Assembly (NCBI GenBank): GCA_905234555.1 | Contig: CAJOHO010000014.1 | Location: forward strand, 1-42,302 | Length of the DNA: 42,302 bases | From: an uncultured Bacteroidaceae bacterium | GTDB taxonomy: Bacteria; Bacteroidota; Bacteroidia; Bacteroidales; Bacteroidaceae | Direction: 5' to 3' | In this document: one piece after another, positions 35,425-42,302 of the stretch | Layout of the letters: each line of letters begins with the position of its first letter | How positions within the stretch are numbered: the stretch's first letter is position 1 | Notes under the pieces: generated by a model | Databases searched by the model: none | What the model was told of the DNA's origin: nothing | The model's input: only the letters and a program-made list of their open reading frames with translations | Position numbers and translations under genes: made by a program

Positions 35425-36771
35425 TTATGCGTTGAATCGCAGTTCCTTGCCGCGTACACCATCGACGACAACGCCGTCGCTATACACGGTCTTGCCGTTG
35501 ACCACTGTCCGACGAACCCTCCATTTGAAGGTGTGGGCATCCATCGGGGTCCAGCCACACTTGGTGTAGTAGCGGCCTGTGAGTACTTGCCAACTGGCTT
35601 CGGGATCGACGAGAACCAGGTCGGCATAGTAGCTAGGACGGATGAAACCGCGTCGGTCTATGCGGTAGATGCGTGACGGGTTGTGGCTCATCAGTTCGAC
35701 AATCCGCTCGAGCGACAGGTAGCCTTGATCGCTGAGTTCGAGCATCGACACCAGCGAGAACTGGATCATAGGCATTCCCGACATCGCTTTCAGGGCACCA
35801 CCTTCTTTCTCGCGCAACGTATGGGGAGCGTGGTCGGTGGCAACGAGGTCAATCTGTCCTGTTACCAAAGCCTCACGGAGAGCCTCACGGTCTTCAAGCG
35901 TCTTGACGGATGGGTTGCACTTGATGCGAGAACCCAGATGGTCGTAGTCTTCGCTGGAGAACATGAGATGTGCCATCACAGCTTCAGCCGTAATCTGTTT
36001 CTTCGTCACGTCGTAGTCGTCGCTGAAAAGTTCCAGCTCACGAGCCGAAGACACATGTGCCACATGCAGACGGGCACCCGTCTCCTTTGCCAGCTGGACG
36101 GCACGGGCAGTGGACTCGTAGCAGGCCTCCACACTTCGGATGCGGCTATGGTAGCGGACAGGGAAGTCGTTCTGTCCCTTGTATTTCTTGCGGAACAATT
36201 CGATGTTCTCCGCTATGATTCTCGTGTCCTCGCAATGGGCCATAATCATCAGGGGAGATTCTGCAAAGATGCGTCGCAGGGTCTGTTCGTTATCAACCAG
36301 CATGTTGCCTGTGCTGCTGCCCATGAATACTTTCACACCAGGCACACGGTGAGGGTCGAGCTGGCGGAGACAATCGACATTGTCGTTGGTGGCTCCGAAG
36401 AAGAAAGAATAGTTGATGCGGCTCTTTTCGGCACCCAGACGGAACTTCTCTTCCAGCAGCTCAGGCGTGGTGGTCTGAGGTATGGTGTTAGGCATATCCA
36501 TGAAGGAGGTCACACCACCCGCAGCTGCCGTTCGGCTTTCCGAAGCAATGTCTGCCTTCTGGGTCATGCCTGGCTCACGGAAATGCACGTGGTCGTCGAT
36601 GACGCCAGGCATCAGGTAAAGACCTGTGGCATCGATTACCTGTCCGTAGGCAGATGTGTCCTCCACAGGAGCTTCCAGCACCTTGGCAATCAGTTCATCT
36701 TCTATCAGGACGGCTCCCAAAAACTGACGTCCTTCGTTAACAATCGTAGCGTTGTTAATCAGCGTTTGCAT
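35425..36771 (-). CDS. pyrC: Dihydroorotase
   Basis: A 448-residue amidohydrolase of pyrimidine synthesis, interconverting carbamoyl-aspartate and dihydroorotate. Motifs: LMPGVIDDHVHFREPG (zinc ligands, about 58), GGVTSFMDMPNT, the later histidine-bearing HVAHVSS and the ATDHAPHT aspartate motif (about 310). These fit class I (long) dihydroorotases. It is the second gene of the minus-strand operon, 61 bases from the glycosyltransferase. Confidence 0.92.
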   Translation of the reverse strand: MQTLINNATIVNEGRQFLGAVLIEDELIAKVLEAPVEDTSAYGQVIDATGLYLMPGVIDDHVHFREPGMTQKADIASESRTAAAGGVTSFMDMPNTIPQTTTPELLEEKFRLGAEKSRINYSFFFGATNDNVDCLRQLDPHRVPGVKVFMGSSTGNMLVDNEQTLRRIFAESPLMIMAHCEDTRIIAENIELFRKKYKGQNDFPVRYHSRIRSVEACYESTARAVQLAKETGARLHVAHVSSARELELFSDDYDVTKKQITAEAVMAHLMFSSEDYDHLGSRIKCNPSVKTLEDREALREALVTGQIDLVATDHAPHTLREKEGGALKAMSGMPMIQFSLVSMLELSDQGYLSLERIVELMSHNPSRIYRIDRRGFIRPSYYADLVLVDPEASWQVLTGRYYTKCGWTPMDAHTFKWRVRRTVVNGKTVYSDGVVVDGVRGKELRFNA

Positions 36772-36832
36772 GTATCGTAGCGTTTATCTTTAAATTAAAC
36801 AGTGCCTCGCGGTTTTCCGCAAGGAATTACTT

Positions 36833-37585
36833 TCAAGATTCAGCAATCTTCGGATATTTCTTGAACCAACCGTCCCAGCGAAGGCGCATCACACCCCAGA
36901 GAGCCTCAGAGAAGATTCCTCCGCTCATCTTTGATGTCCCCTCCACGCGGTTGACAAATACCACAGGCACCTCCTTGATCTTGAAGCCACACTTGTGCGT
37001 CGTGTATTTCATCTCAATCTGGAAGGCATAGCCTTTGAAACGAACCTTGTCCAGCTCAATCGTTTCGAGCACACGGCGACGATAGCACTTGAAACCGGCT
37101 GTGGTATCGTGTACCTTGAAGCCTGTGACGAAACGTACATACTTCGATGCAAAATACGACATCAGCACACGTCCCATCGGCCAGTTCACCACGTTCACAC
37201 CACTGACATAGCGTGAACCGATCGCGAGGTCATAGCCTTCGTCGTGACAGGCTGCGTAAAGACGCGGCAAATCGTTGGGATTGTGGGAAAAGTCCGCATC
37301 CATCTCGAAAATGTAATCGTATTTGTGTTCAAGTGCCCACTTGAAGCCTGTGATGTAGGCTGTGCCCAATCCCAGTTTCCCGCTGCGTTCCACAATGAAC
37401 AGGCGTCCGTCAAACTCATTAGCCATCAATCCCTTCACAATATCAGCTGTCCCGTCGGGCGAACCGTCATCGATAATCAGGATATGGAAGTTCTTCTCCA
37501 AGCCGAAGACGGCACGGATGATCTTCTCTATATTCTCTTTCTCGTTATAGGTTGGAATAATGACGATGCTGTCGCTTTCTTTCAT
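36833..37585 (-). CDS. GT2 polyprenyl-phosphate mannosyltransferase
   Basis: A 250-residue DPM1-like glycosyltransferase. It begins IVIIPTYNEKENIEKII, with the nucleotide-binding DDGSPDGTAD (about 38) and the metal-binding MDADFSHNP (about 96), followed by the amphipathic GYAFQIEMKY segment. It should transfer a sugar, probably mannose, from a nucleotide donor to polyprenyl phosphate at the inner membrane. There is no membrane helix at the C-terminus, as in short DPM1 forms. First gene of the minus-strand operon; a hairpin element ends six bases before its start codon. Confidence 0.88.
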   Translation of the reverse strand: MKESDSIVIIPTYNEKENIEKIIRAVFGLEKNFHILIIDDGSPDGTADIVKGLMANEFDGRLFIVERSGKLGLGTAYITGFKWALEHKYDYIFEMDADFSHNPNDLPRLYAACHDEGYDLAIGSRYVSGVNVVNWPMGRVLMSYFASKYVRFVTGFKVHDTTAGFKCYRRRVLETIELDKVRFKGYAFQIEMKYTTHKCGFKIKEVPVVFVNRVEGTSKMSGGIFSEALWGVMRLRWDGWFKKYPKIAES

Positions 37586-37591
37586 GGTTTA

Positions 37592-37676
37592 CGTTCCATT
37601 TTATGGGGCCGTTTTCTCGCCTTGACAGAGTTGAAGCAAGCTTCACTCTGTTCATTTGGCTGAACGAAAACGTTCC
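37592..37676. repeat. Hairpin element, copy F
   Basis: Bounded by CGTTCC at both ends. GTTTTC pairs with GAAAAC, GCC with GGC, and ACAGAGTTGAAGC with GCTTCACTCTGT across an AA loop. It lies in the leader of the glycosyltransferase gene. Confidence 0.82.
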
Positions 37677-37697
37677 TTTCGTGTTATAAACATGATG

Positions 37698-37705
37698 CGA
37701 AGATA
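37698..37705 (-). promoter_or_regulatory. Possible promoter -7 element for the minus-strand operon
   Basis: On the minus strand this reads TATCTTCG, a common variant of TAnnTTTG. No clear TTTG is seen at -33. It lies about 115 bases upstream of the glycosyltransferase ATG, with the hairpin element in the leader. Confidence 0.45.
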
Positions 37706-37804
37706 CGAACTTTTTTTCATGAACGCGAACTTTTCCACGTTTTTTTACACTTTCCGCCGAATTTCTTCCCCAAAATCCCCTCTGAGCCTCTTCTAAACAC
37801 AACT

Positions 37805-37960
37805 TCCCATACGCAATTTGCATCAACCCCAGAGGAACTATACATTTCTGAAAGTATGGGGCACTCGCAAGATAACGATGTCACCAGCGGCTATTAGGAC
37901 ATGTATCCTCTTGAAATACGCTTCCGCAATAACAACAAACTTTTCAACATCGAAAAGGTA
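37805..37960 (+). pseudogene. Tyrosine recombinase (integrase) C-terminal remnant
   Basis: One frame reads SHTQFASTPEELYISESMGHSQDNDV, then TSGY, a TAG stop, and DMYPLEIRFRNNNKLFN. ISESMGHS followed by TSGY matches the end of a tyrosine recombinase, where GHS carries the conserved His and GY the catalytic Tyr. A stop directly after the Tyr position and the loss of all upstream domains make it a relic. It marks the boundary between the housekeeping operon and the island downstream. Confidence 0.5.
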
Positions 37961-38032
37961 TGTAGTAACAGATTATATGAACGAAAATCAGGTCATTTCT
38001 ATAGTTAAACATTCATTTGTAAGATTCAGCAC

Positions 38033-38576
38033 ATGGATATTCAAAAAAGAAACAACGATAAAGAGATTGACGCTCCTCTAAAAAACAAATGGTTTGTTAT
38101 GAAGCCAGAAGAGGAAATTCGCCAAAAATACATCTGCCGGTTGGTGGATAGTTATGACTATGACTTAAAGCAAATGAATCAGGAATTGAAAGTAACGAAC
38201 TCTCAACGAGGACGAGGTGCTGTTCATCGACCTGCGCCAATGGGGAGAGCCGTTCGAGAAGAAATATATCCAGTTCTCAACTGAGCAGATACAGCAGATT
38301 GCCGAGAACTTCCATAACTGGCAGCGTGTAGGGTATGAAGATACCTATCACAACGAGCCAGAATATTGCTACCCAGCTTCCCTCGATGAGATTGAGAAAA
38401 AAGGTTGGAGCCTCGTGCCAAGCAAATACATCGATTTTCGCAACCGTGATGAGCAGATTGATTTCGACACCAAGATGAAGCAACTGCAAGCAGATATGAG
38501 TGCCCTCTTGCAACAGGAGGAAGAGAGCAAACTGCAACAGAAAGACCTGTTCGAAAAGTTGGTTTATAGCCTCTAA
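38033..38576 (+). pseudogene. hsdM: Internally deleted type I methyltransferase subunit (hsdM relic)
   Basis: The 5' part (38033 to about 38200) encodes about 57 residues with KPEEEIRQKYICRLVDSYDYDLKQMNQEL, like the N-terminal region of Bacteroidota type I N6-methylases. The 3' part (about 38202-38576), in the +1 frame, encodes EVLFIDLRQWGEPFEKKYIQFS...PEYCYPASLDEI...LVPSKYI and NRDEQIDFDTKMKQLQADMSALL, the usual HsdM C-terminal end with its coiled coil. All of the methyltransferase core, including the NPPY and AdoMet motifs, is missing. A large internal deletion with frameshift is the simplest reading. It precedes fic and the hsdS fragment in the order of a type I locus. Confidence 0.72.
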
Positions 38577-38586
38577 AACTAACAAA

Positions 38587-38617
38587 TTCTTGCTAATTTT
38601 GCAAAAACTTGCAAGAA
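38587..38617. promoter_or_regulatory. Inverted repeat upstream of fic, possible operator
   Basis: TTCTTGC (38587-38593) and GCAAGAA (38611-38617) form an inverted repeat; TTTGCAAAA lies between and TTGGCAAGG follows. It is about 30 bases before a TATCTTTG promoter element (38644-38651). The Fic protein carries a C-terminal helix-turn-helix, so autoregulation is possible. Confidence 0.45.
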
Positions 38618-38643
38618 TTGGCAAGGATTTAAAATATTATTTG

Positions 38644-38651
38644 TATCTTTG
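38644..38651 (+). promoter_or_regulatory. Promoter -7 element TATCTTTG for fic
   Basis: TATCTTTG 27 bases before the fic start codon. The -33 element is weak (an ATTG with a 23-base spacer). Confidence 0.55.
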
Positions 38652-38677
38652 TAACAGAATTTGTAAAAATAGAGTTT

Positions 38678-39952
38678 ATGATAGAACTGCCACCAAAGAT
38701 TGACCGTAAAACACTTGTAAATGCCTTGCTAAAAGGTATTGACCCCAATATCATGCCAGTTGTAGATAAAGTCAATGCTGACTATGAATATTGGGATAAA
38801 GCGAAATACAAGAAACTACCAGAAGGTTTCACCTCACAGATGTTATGGGCGAATGTCAAAGCATCACGTCTGAGGAGCATGATTCCTGTCTGGGAGAAAT
38901 ATGATATCAATCTGTGTGTCACCAGCCAGATGCAACGCTTGTGTCATGAGTTTGATATGAAGTTCGGCAGTTTTTGGGAAGTGGAGGGCGATGCCCAGTC
39001 TGCCGAAAAGAAATACTATCTGTCGAGTTCTTTGATGGAAGAGGCCATCTACTCCAGTAAGATGGAAGGGGCTTCCACCACTCGGGTTGTTGCCAAGGAG
39101 ATGCTGAGGAAGAAGAAGTCGCCTCAAAACAAGGCTCAGCAGATGATAGCCAACAACTATAATACCATTCAGTATATAGTTGAACATAAAGACGACCCCT
39201 TGACAGAAGAGGGGTTGATGTATATTCATCGGCTGATGACCGATAAGACTTTGGATAATCCTGATGATGCAGGGCATTTTAGGACAAATGATAAGGTGGT
39301 CGTTGCTGACATGATAGATGGAGATATTGTCTATACGCCACCTACACACGAGGACATTCCTGAATTTGTAGAAACCCTATGCGATTTCTTCAACAACGAC
39401 AATCCGAACACCTTTATCCATCCTATCATCAAGGGTATTATTGTTCATTTCATGTTGGCCTATATGCACCCGTTTGTTGATGGCAATGGACGGACGGCTC
39501 GTGCTTTGTTCTATTGGTACATGCTGAGGGAGAACTACAAATTGACTGAGTATATGTCCATATCAAGGGTTATCTCGAAGTCAAAAAGCAGCTACGAGAA
39601 AGCATTCCGTTACACAGAGAATGATGAAAACGACATGGGGTATTTTGTTGCTTATAATCTGAGAGCACTGGAAATATCTTTCCAGCAACTTCGTGATTAT
39701 ATCCAACGGAAGCAACAGGAAAAGAAAGCAGCTAATACCTTTATGATAGCAGGCAATGTCAATTATCGTCAGGCAATGATTTTGCAACGAATGAAGGATG
39801 AACCTAATACTATCTTCACGGTAAAAGAAGCACAAGACCTATTCTCTGTCTCTTCCATGACAGCAAGAAATGACCTTACCGATTTGGTTCAACAAGGATA
39901 TTTGACAGAGATTGCCATCAACAAAGTGACACGTGGCTATATTAAAAAGTAA
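38678..39952 (+). CDS. Fic-domain protein (class II) with C-terminal winged helix
   Basis: A 424-residue Fic protein. The active-site motif HPFVDGNGRTAR (about residue 268) is intact, so AMPylation or related NMP transfer to a target protein is expected. The inhibitory helix motif SSKMEGA (about 127-133; S/T-x3-E-G/N) lies N-terminal to the Fic core, making it class II self-inhibited. The last 70 residues (about 355-424: FTVKEAQDLFSVSSMTARNDLTDLVQQGYL) form a DeoR-like winged helix. Fic genes of this type are often placed inside type I restriction loci between hsdM and hsdS, as here. It is the only complete gene left of that locus. Confidence 0.9.
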   Translation: MIELPPKIDRKTLVNALLKGIDPNIMPVVDKVNADYEYWDKAKYKKLPEGFTSQMLWANVKASRLRSMIPVWEKYDINLCVTSQMQRLCHEFDMKFGSFWEVEGDAQSAEKKYYLSSSLMEEAIYSSKMEGASTTRVVAKEMLRKKKSPQNKAQQMIANNYNTIQYIVEHKDDPLTEEGLMYIHRLMTDKTLDNPDDAGHFRTNDKVVVADMIDGDIVYTPPTHEDIPEFVETLCDFFNNDNPNTFIHPIIKGIIVHFMLAYMHPFVDGNGRTARALFYWYMLRENYKLTEYMSISRVISKSKSSYEKAFRYTENDENDMGYFVAYNLRALEISFQQLRDYIQRKQQEKKAANTFMIAGNVNYRQAMILQRMKDEPNTIFTVKEAQDLFSVSSMTARNDLTDLVQQGYLTEIAINKVTRGYIKK

Positions 39953-39977
39953 ATATTAATAACTAAATTATATCAAC

Positions 39978-40547
39978 ATGGAAATTATACTGAATATTGA
40001 TAATTATGAGGCATTGGAAAGTAATAATTTTGTTCTTTCGACAATTGAAAAGGATAAGATTAAGAAACAAATCGATTTTGGCAATATAAAGAAGTATTCC
40101 CTTGCCAACATCGGTCCTGGTGCTGATTGGATTGTTATTTTGTTATTGCTCGACTTGGGATTGCAATTGATAAAAGTCGGTGCAGAAATAAACGATGGAA
40201 TTGATGGTTGGATCGGACTAGGGAAAAAACTTCATAAACTATTTCATCGTAATAGAATTGTTTCAATTGACAATGATGGGGCAACAGCCTTAGCCATAAA
40301 TTTAATTGCAAAGAAGCAGGAAATTGCTAGATTAGAAAAAATAGAAGAATCAACAATCAAACTTGCAGATCTTTCGGGAATGATTCATGGCAATAAAGGG
40401 TTAAGCAAGGAGCCTTATAATTATTACATTCAGTCATATTGTATTAATAATAGTGACATATATGTAATAGGTATAAAATCGACAGGCGAAGTGAAAATCA
40501 TCAAACATTTTGTTTTGAACAATCATGGATTTGAGGAAAAAAGATAA
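39978..40547 (+). CDS. Unknown protein with one hydrophobic segment
   Basis: A 189-residue protein of no recognised family. One likely transmembrane or membrane-associated segment lies at about residues 51-66 (WIVILLLLDLGLQLIKV), with soluble regions on both sides. The C-terminal half has a helix KKQEIARLEKIEEST and a beta-rich end (NNSDIYVIGIKSTGEVKIIKHFVL). It follows fic by 25 bases, within the relic type I locus, and its base composition is A/T rich like the rest of the island. It may be a fic-linked cargo gene; function unknown. Confidence 0.6.
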   Translation: MEIILNIDNYEALESNNFVLSTIEKDKIKKQIDFGNIKKYSLANIGPGADWIVILLLLDLGLQLIKVGAEINDGIDGWIGLGKKLHKLFHRNRIVSIDNDGATALAINLIAKKQEIARLEKIEESTIKLADLSGMIHGNKGLSKEPYNYYIQSYCINNSDIYVIGIKSTGEVKIIKHFVLNNHGFEEKR

Positions 40548-40571
40548 CAACATTAAGATTTAGATTATATA

Positions 40572-40706
40572 ATGGCAGAATACAAGCGTTTAGGCGACTA
40601 TATCAGAGAAGTGAATGTTCATAATCAGGAGTTGAGGGTTACGAAACTTGTCGGTCTTACGATTGGCAAGAAATTCACACCCTCAGAGGCAAAAAAAGTA
40701 AAATAA
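40572..40706 (+). pseudogene. hsdS: hsdS 5' fragment (type I specificity subunit)
   Basis: A 44-codon frame starting MAEYKRLGDYIREVNVHNQ and continuing VTKLVGLTIGKKFTPSEA matches the first residues of Bacteroidota HsdS proteins, after which it ends at a stop. The DNA-recognition domains are gone. Together with the hsdM relic and fic it shows that a type I restriction-modification locus once occupied this place. Confidence 0.65.
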
Positions 40707-40720
40707 TAAATTTTTTATTG

Positions 40721-40728
40721 TATCTTTG
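40721..40728 (+). promoter_or_regulatory. Promoter -7 element TATCTTTG upstream of the pseudoknot
   Basis: TATCTTTG with no clear -33 TTTG. A transcript from here would begin within a few bases of the pseudoknot's first arm. Confidence 0.45.
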
Positions 40729-40734
40729 CATCAA

Positions 40735-40795
40735 AAAACCAGTCATTTTGCCCTCACATTTCAAAACTGGTTCTAACGAGGAGGGCAAATAGAGC
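40735..40795 (+). ncRNA. Candidate structured RNA with H-type pseudoknot
   Basis: AACCAGT (40737-40743) pairs with ACTGGTT (40766-40772), and TTTGCCCTC (40747-40755) pairs with GAGGGCAAA (40781-40789). The two stems interlock (arm order 1, 2, 1', 2'), which is the geometry of an H-type pseudoknot with loops of 3, 10 and 8 bases. A TATCTTTG promoter element lies just upstream. The stretch 40707-40991 holds no gene. DNA-level explanations, such as overlapping inverted repeats for a protein, are possible. Confidence 0.5.
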
Positions 40796-40957
40796 CAACA
40801 TTTTGAATCTGCTTAAAGAGGCAATTAAAATCGCTTAATGAATTTGGTCGTACTTGAAAAGAGGGTAAAGTAGCGTAAAAAGTGAGAGAAATTGCTATTA
40901 AGTGAGGTTAAACGTTAAATATAGCCTTGTTTTGCATTTTATTTCAAGAAAAATGTG

Positions 40958-40965
40958 TACCTTTG
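40958..40965 (+). promoter_or_regulatory. Promoter -7 element TACCTTTG for the XRE-dndC unit
   Basis: TACCTTTG at 40958-40965; the nearest TTTG (40931-40934) leaves a 23-base spacer, slightly long. A TTAAACGTTAA near-palindrome lies about 40 bases upstream (about 40908-40918) and could be the regulator's operator. Confidence 0.55.
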
Positions 40966-40991
40966 TGCTCATAACAATTAAAAAATGTATC

Positions 40992-41222
40992 ATGGACAAA
41001 GACATCAACCGCATTAAAGTGGTTCTTGCGGAGAAAAAGAAGACAAACAAATGGTTAGCAGAACAACTTGGTTGCGCCCCCACTACTGTTTCAAAGTGGT
41101 GTACCAATGCTTGCCAACCTCCAATGGAGACATATCTGAAAATTGCAAAATTGCTTGATGTAGAGATAGATGAATTGCTAAACAAGAAGTATGTTAGCAC
41201 TTTGGCTAAAGATAATAAATGA
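40992..41222 (+). CDS. XRE-family helix-turn-helix regulator
   Basis: A 76-residue Cro/CI-type DNA-binding protein. The helix-turn-helix spans about residues 11-60 (VVLAEKKKTNKWLAEQLGCAPTTVSKWCTNACQPPMETYLKIAKLLDVEIDEL). The start at 40992 is chosen because upstream in-frame codons overlap the promoter. Its TGA stop overlaps the dndC ATG (ATGA), showing translational coupling. It probably controls the phosphorothioation genes; small XRE regulators are common in front of mobile defence systems. Confidence 0.85.
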   Translation: MDKDINRIKVVLAEKKKTNKWLAEQLGCAPTTVSKWCTNACQPPMETYLKIAKLLDVEIDELLNKKYVSTLAKDNK

Positions 41223-42302
41223 ATAAGCGCATAGAATACATAATAGACGAAATACTGGATCAGTATATGTATGCTGACACAACTGACCGTCCCTGGATTA
41301 TTGGCTTCAGTGGCGGGAAGGATTCTACAGTATTACTTACACTGGTTTGGCTGGCTCTTAGGAAAATCAAGGAAGAGAAGATTGTGCCATTTCAACTTAG
41401 ACGCCCCATTTATGTGGTTTGCAACGATACAATGGTTGAAAATCCTATCATTTCCACATATGTTGACGAAGTTCTGAATCAGATAGAGAAGCAAGCTAGA
41501 GAAGAGGATATGCCTATATTTGTGCGAAAGACTATTCCGAAACTTGAAGATTCTTTTTGGGTGAATGTCATAGGTAAAGGCTATCCGGTGCCCAATACGG
41601 CGTTTAGATGGTGTACTGACAAAATGAAGATTAAACCAACTGCGCGATTCATCACAGAACAGGTAGATGAGTGTGGCGAAGCTATCATCTTGATAGGTAC
41701 ACGAAAGGCAGAAAGTGCAACAAGAGCAAGGTCAATCAAAAAACACGAAATTCATGGGCAGCGACTAACTCATCACACCATTTTGCATAACACCTACGTG
41801 TACGCCCCTATTAAAGAACTTATGTTGGAAGAGGTTTGGTATATCATCAATGCCATCCCTTGTCCATGGGGATTTGACAACAAAATTCTATTCAACATCT
41901 ATATGGATGCTAGTGCTGATGACTACGAATGTCCGACTGTTGTCACAGATAAGAGTCATGGGTCTTGCGGTCAAAGTCGCTTTGGCTGTTGGGTTTGCAC
42001 GGTTGTTAAAGACGATAAGTCGATGCGCTCACTCATCAAGAATGGCCGAGAGTGGATGCAGCCTCTTTACGATTTCCGTATAGAATTGGACTCCGAACGA
42101 AATGCGATAGAGAACAGAATGCCATTCCGTCGTGATGGTCGTCGTGCAGTAAATGACATGGGGCCATACATTTTCAGCTACCGCGCAAAAATTCTACGCA
42201 GACTGCTGGAGGTTCAACATGAGTTACAACAACGTGACCCAAAAATCAAACTGATTTCAGACCAAGAGCTGATTGCCATTCAGGTGAACTGGTACCGCGA
42301 CT
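41219..42302 (+). CDS. dndC: DndC phosphorothioation sulfurtransferase (5' part, runs off the window)
   Basis: At least 361 residues, open at the window edge. It has the PP-loop SGGKDST (31-37) of PAPS-reductase/ATP-pyrophosphatase enzymes, followed by the DndC-type FRWCTDKMKIKP with Cys132 and a SCGQSRFGCWVC cluster (Cys250, Cys257, Cys260), which together could hold the 4Fe-4S cluster. DndC activates the DNA backbone with ATP so that sulfur can replace a non-bridging oxygen. The overlap with the XRE gene suggests one operon, with dndD and dndE expected beyond the edge. Confidence 0.87.
   Translation, partial: MNKRIEYIIDEILDQYMYADTTDRPWIIGFSGGKDSTVLLTLVWLALRKIKEEKIVPFQLRRPIYVVCNDTMVENPIISTYVDEVLNQIEKQAREEDMPIFVRKTIPKLEDSFWVNVIGKGYPVPNTAFRWCTDKMKIKPTARFITEQVDECGEAIILIGTRKAESATRARSIKKHEIHGQRLTHHTILHNTYVYAPIKELMLEEVWYIINAIPCPWGFDNKILFNIYMDASADDYECPTVVTDKSHGSCGQSRFGCWVCTVVKDDKSMRSLIKNGREWMQPLYDFRIELDSERNAIENRMPFRRDGRRAVNDMGPYIFSYRAKILRRLLEVQHELQQRDPKIKLISDQELIAIQVNWYRD

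Noticed and set aside
35683..36780. Plus-strand open frame of 365 codons opposite pyrC
   Set aside because: Antisense to dihydroorotase, which has complete metal and substrate motifs; the shadow product is not protein-like.
37818..38081. 87-codon plus-strand frame before the hsdM relic
   Set aside because: It overlaps the integrase-like frame in another phase and shows no recognisable features; the integrase reading explains the conserved-looking residues better.

Overview
The window looks like a chromosome segment of a Bacteroidales bacterium, most likely a Prevotellaceae (Prevotella/Segatella-like) gut or rumen species. The evidence is a complete starch-utilisation (Sus) locus with SusC/SusD/SusE/SusF proteins, Bacteroidota promoters of the form TTTG-N19/20-TAnnTTTG ahead of several genes, mid-range GC, and HLDIKPGN-type Ser/Thr kinases. 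The species assignment is inference.

Region 1 (1-12.3 kb), envelope and signalling: a repeat-rich non-coding start and a VanX-type D-Ala-D-Ala dipeptidase, then an unusual cassette. The cassette holds a membrane-anchored coiled-coil protein, two secreted proteins with 19-residue C-x2-C-x6-C-x5-H repeats (one fused to an FGE-sulfatase/C-type-lectin-like domain), a transmembrane Ser/Thr kinase with a C-terminal FGE-like domain, a small membrane protein, a zinc-ribbon protein, an FGE-like lipoprotein, a LytTR DNA-binding protein, an FHA/transmembrane/zinc-ribbon protein, a glycine-zipper/EF-hand protein and a second transmembrane Ser/Thr kinase ending in MORN repeats. This is the best candidate for an undescribed system: a kinase-FHA-pseudo-FGE envelope signalling pathway. 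An RlpA-like gene lies convergent at its end.

Region 2 (12.4-30 kb): tRNA-Val(CAC), an ABC-F ATPase, then susA (GH13), susB (GH97), susC, susD, susE, susF, susG (GH13) and an MFS sugar transporter, all on the plus strand. The order follows the Bacteroides thetaiotaomicron sus locus, but no susR lies in the window, and the SusG homologue is not a lipoprotein and ends in a T9SS-like tail.

Region 3 (30-37.6 kb), housekeeping: a DUF4827-like lipoprotein and glmM on plus. A minus-strand operon follows, transcribed as GT2 glycosyltransferase, dihydroorotase, stand-alone MetH reactivation domain, metallophosphoesterase and plsC.

Region 4 (37.6-42.3 kb), a decayed and renewed defence island: an integrase C-terminal remnant, an internally deleted hsdM, an intact Fic gene, an unknown membrane protein, an hsdS 5' fragment, a candidate pseudoknot RNA, then a XRE regulator overlapping dndC, which runs off the window end.

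Three repeat systems run through the window: (i) a hairpin element with covarying stems in six copies, always just before a start codon; (ii) more than a dozen arrays of 7-bp units with different sequences, some read in frame inside genes; (iii) a G/C-rich quasi-palindrome, also found inside coding sequences.
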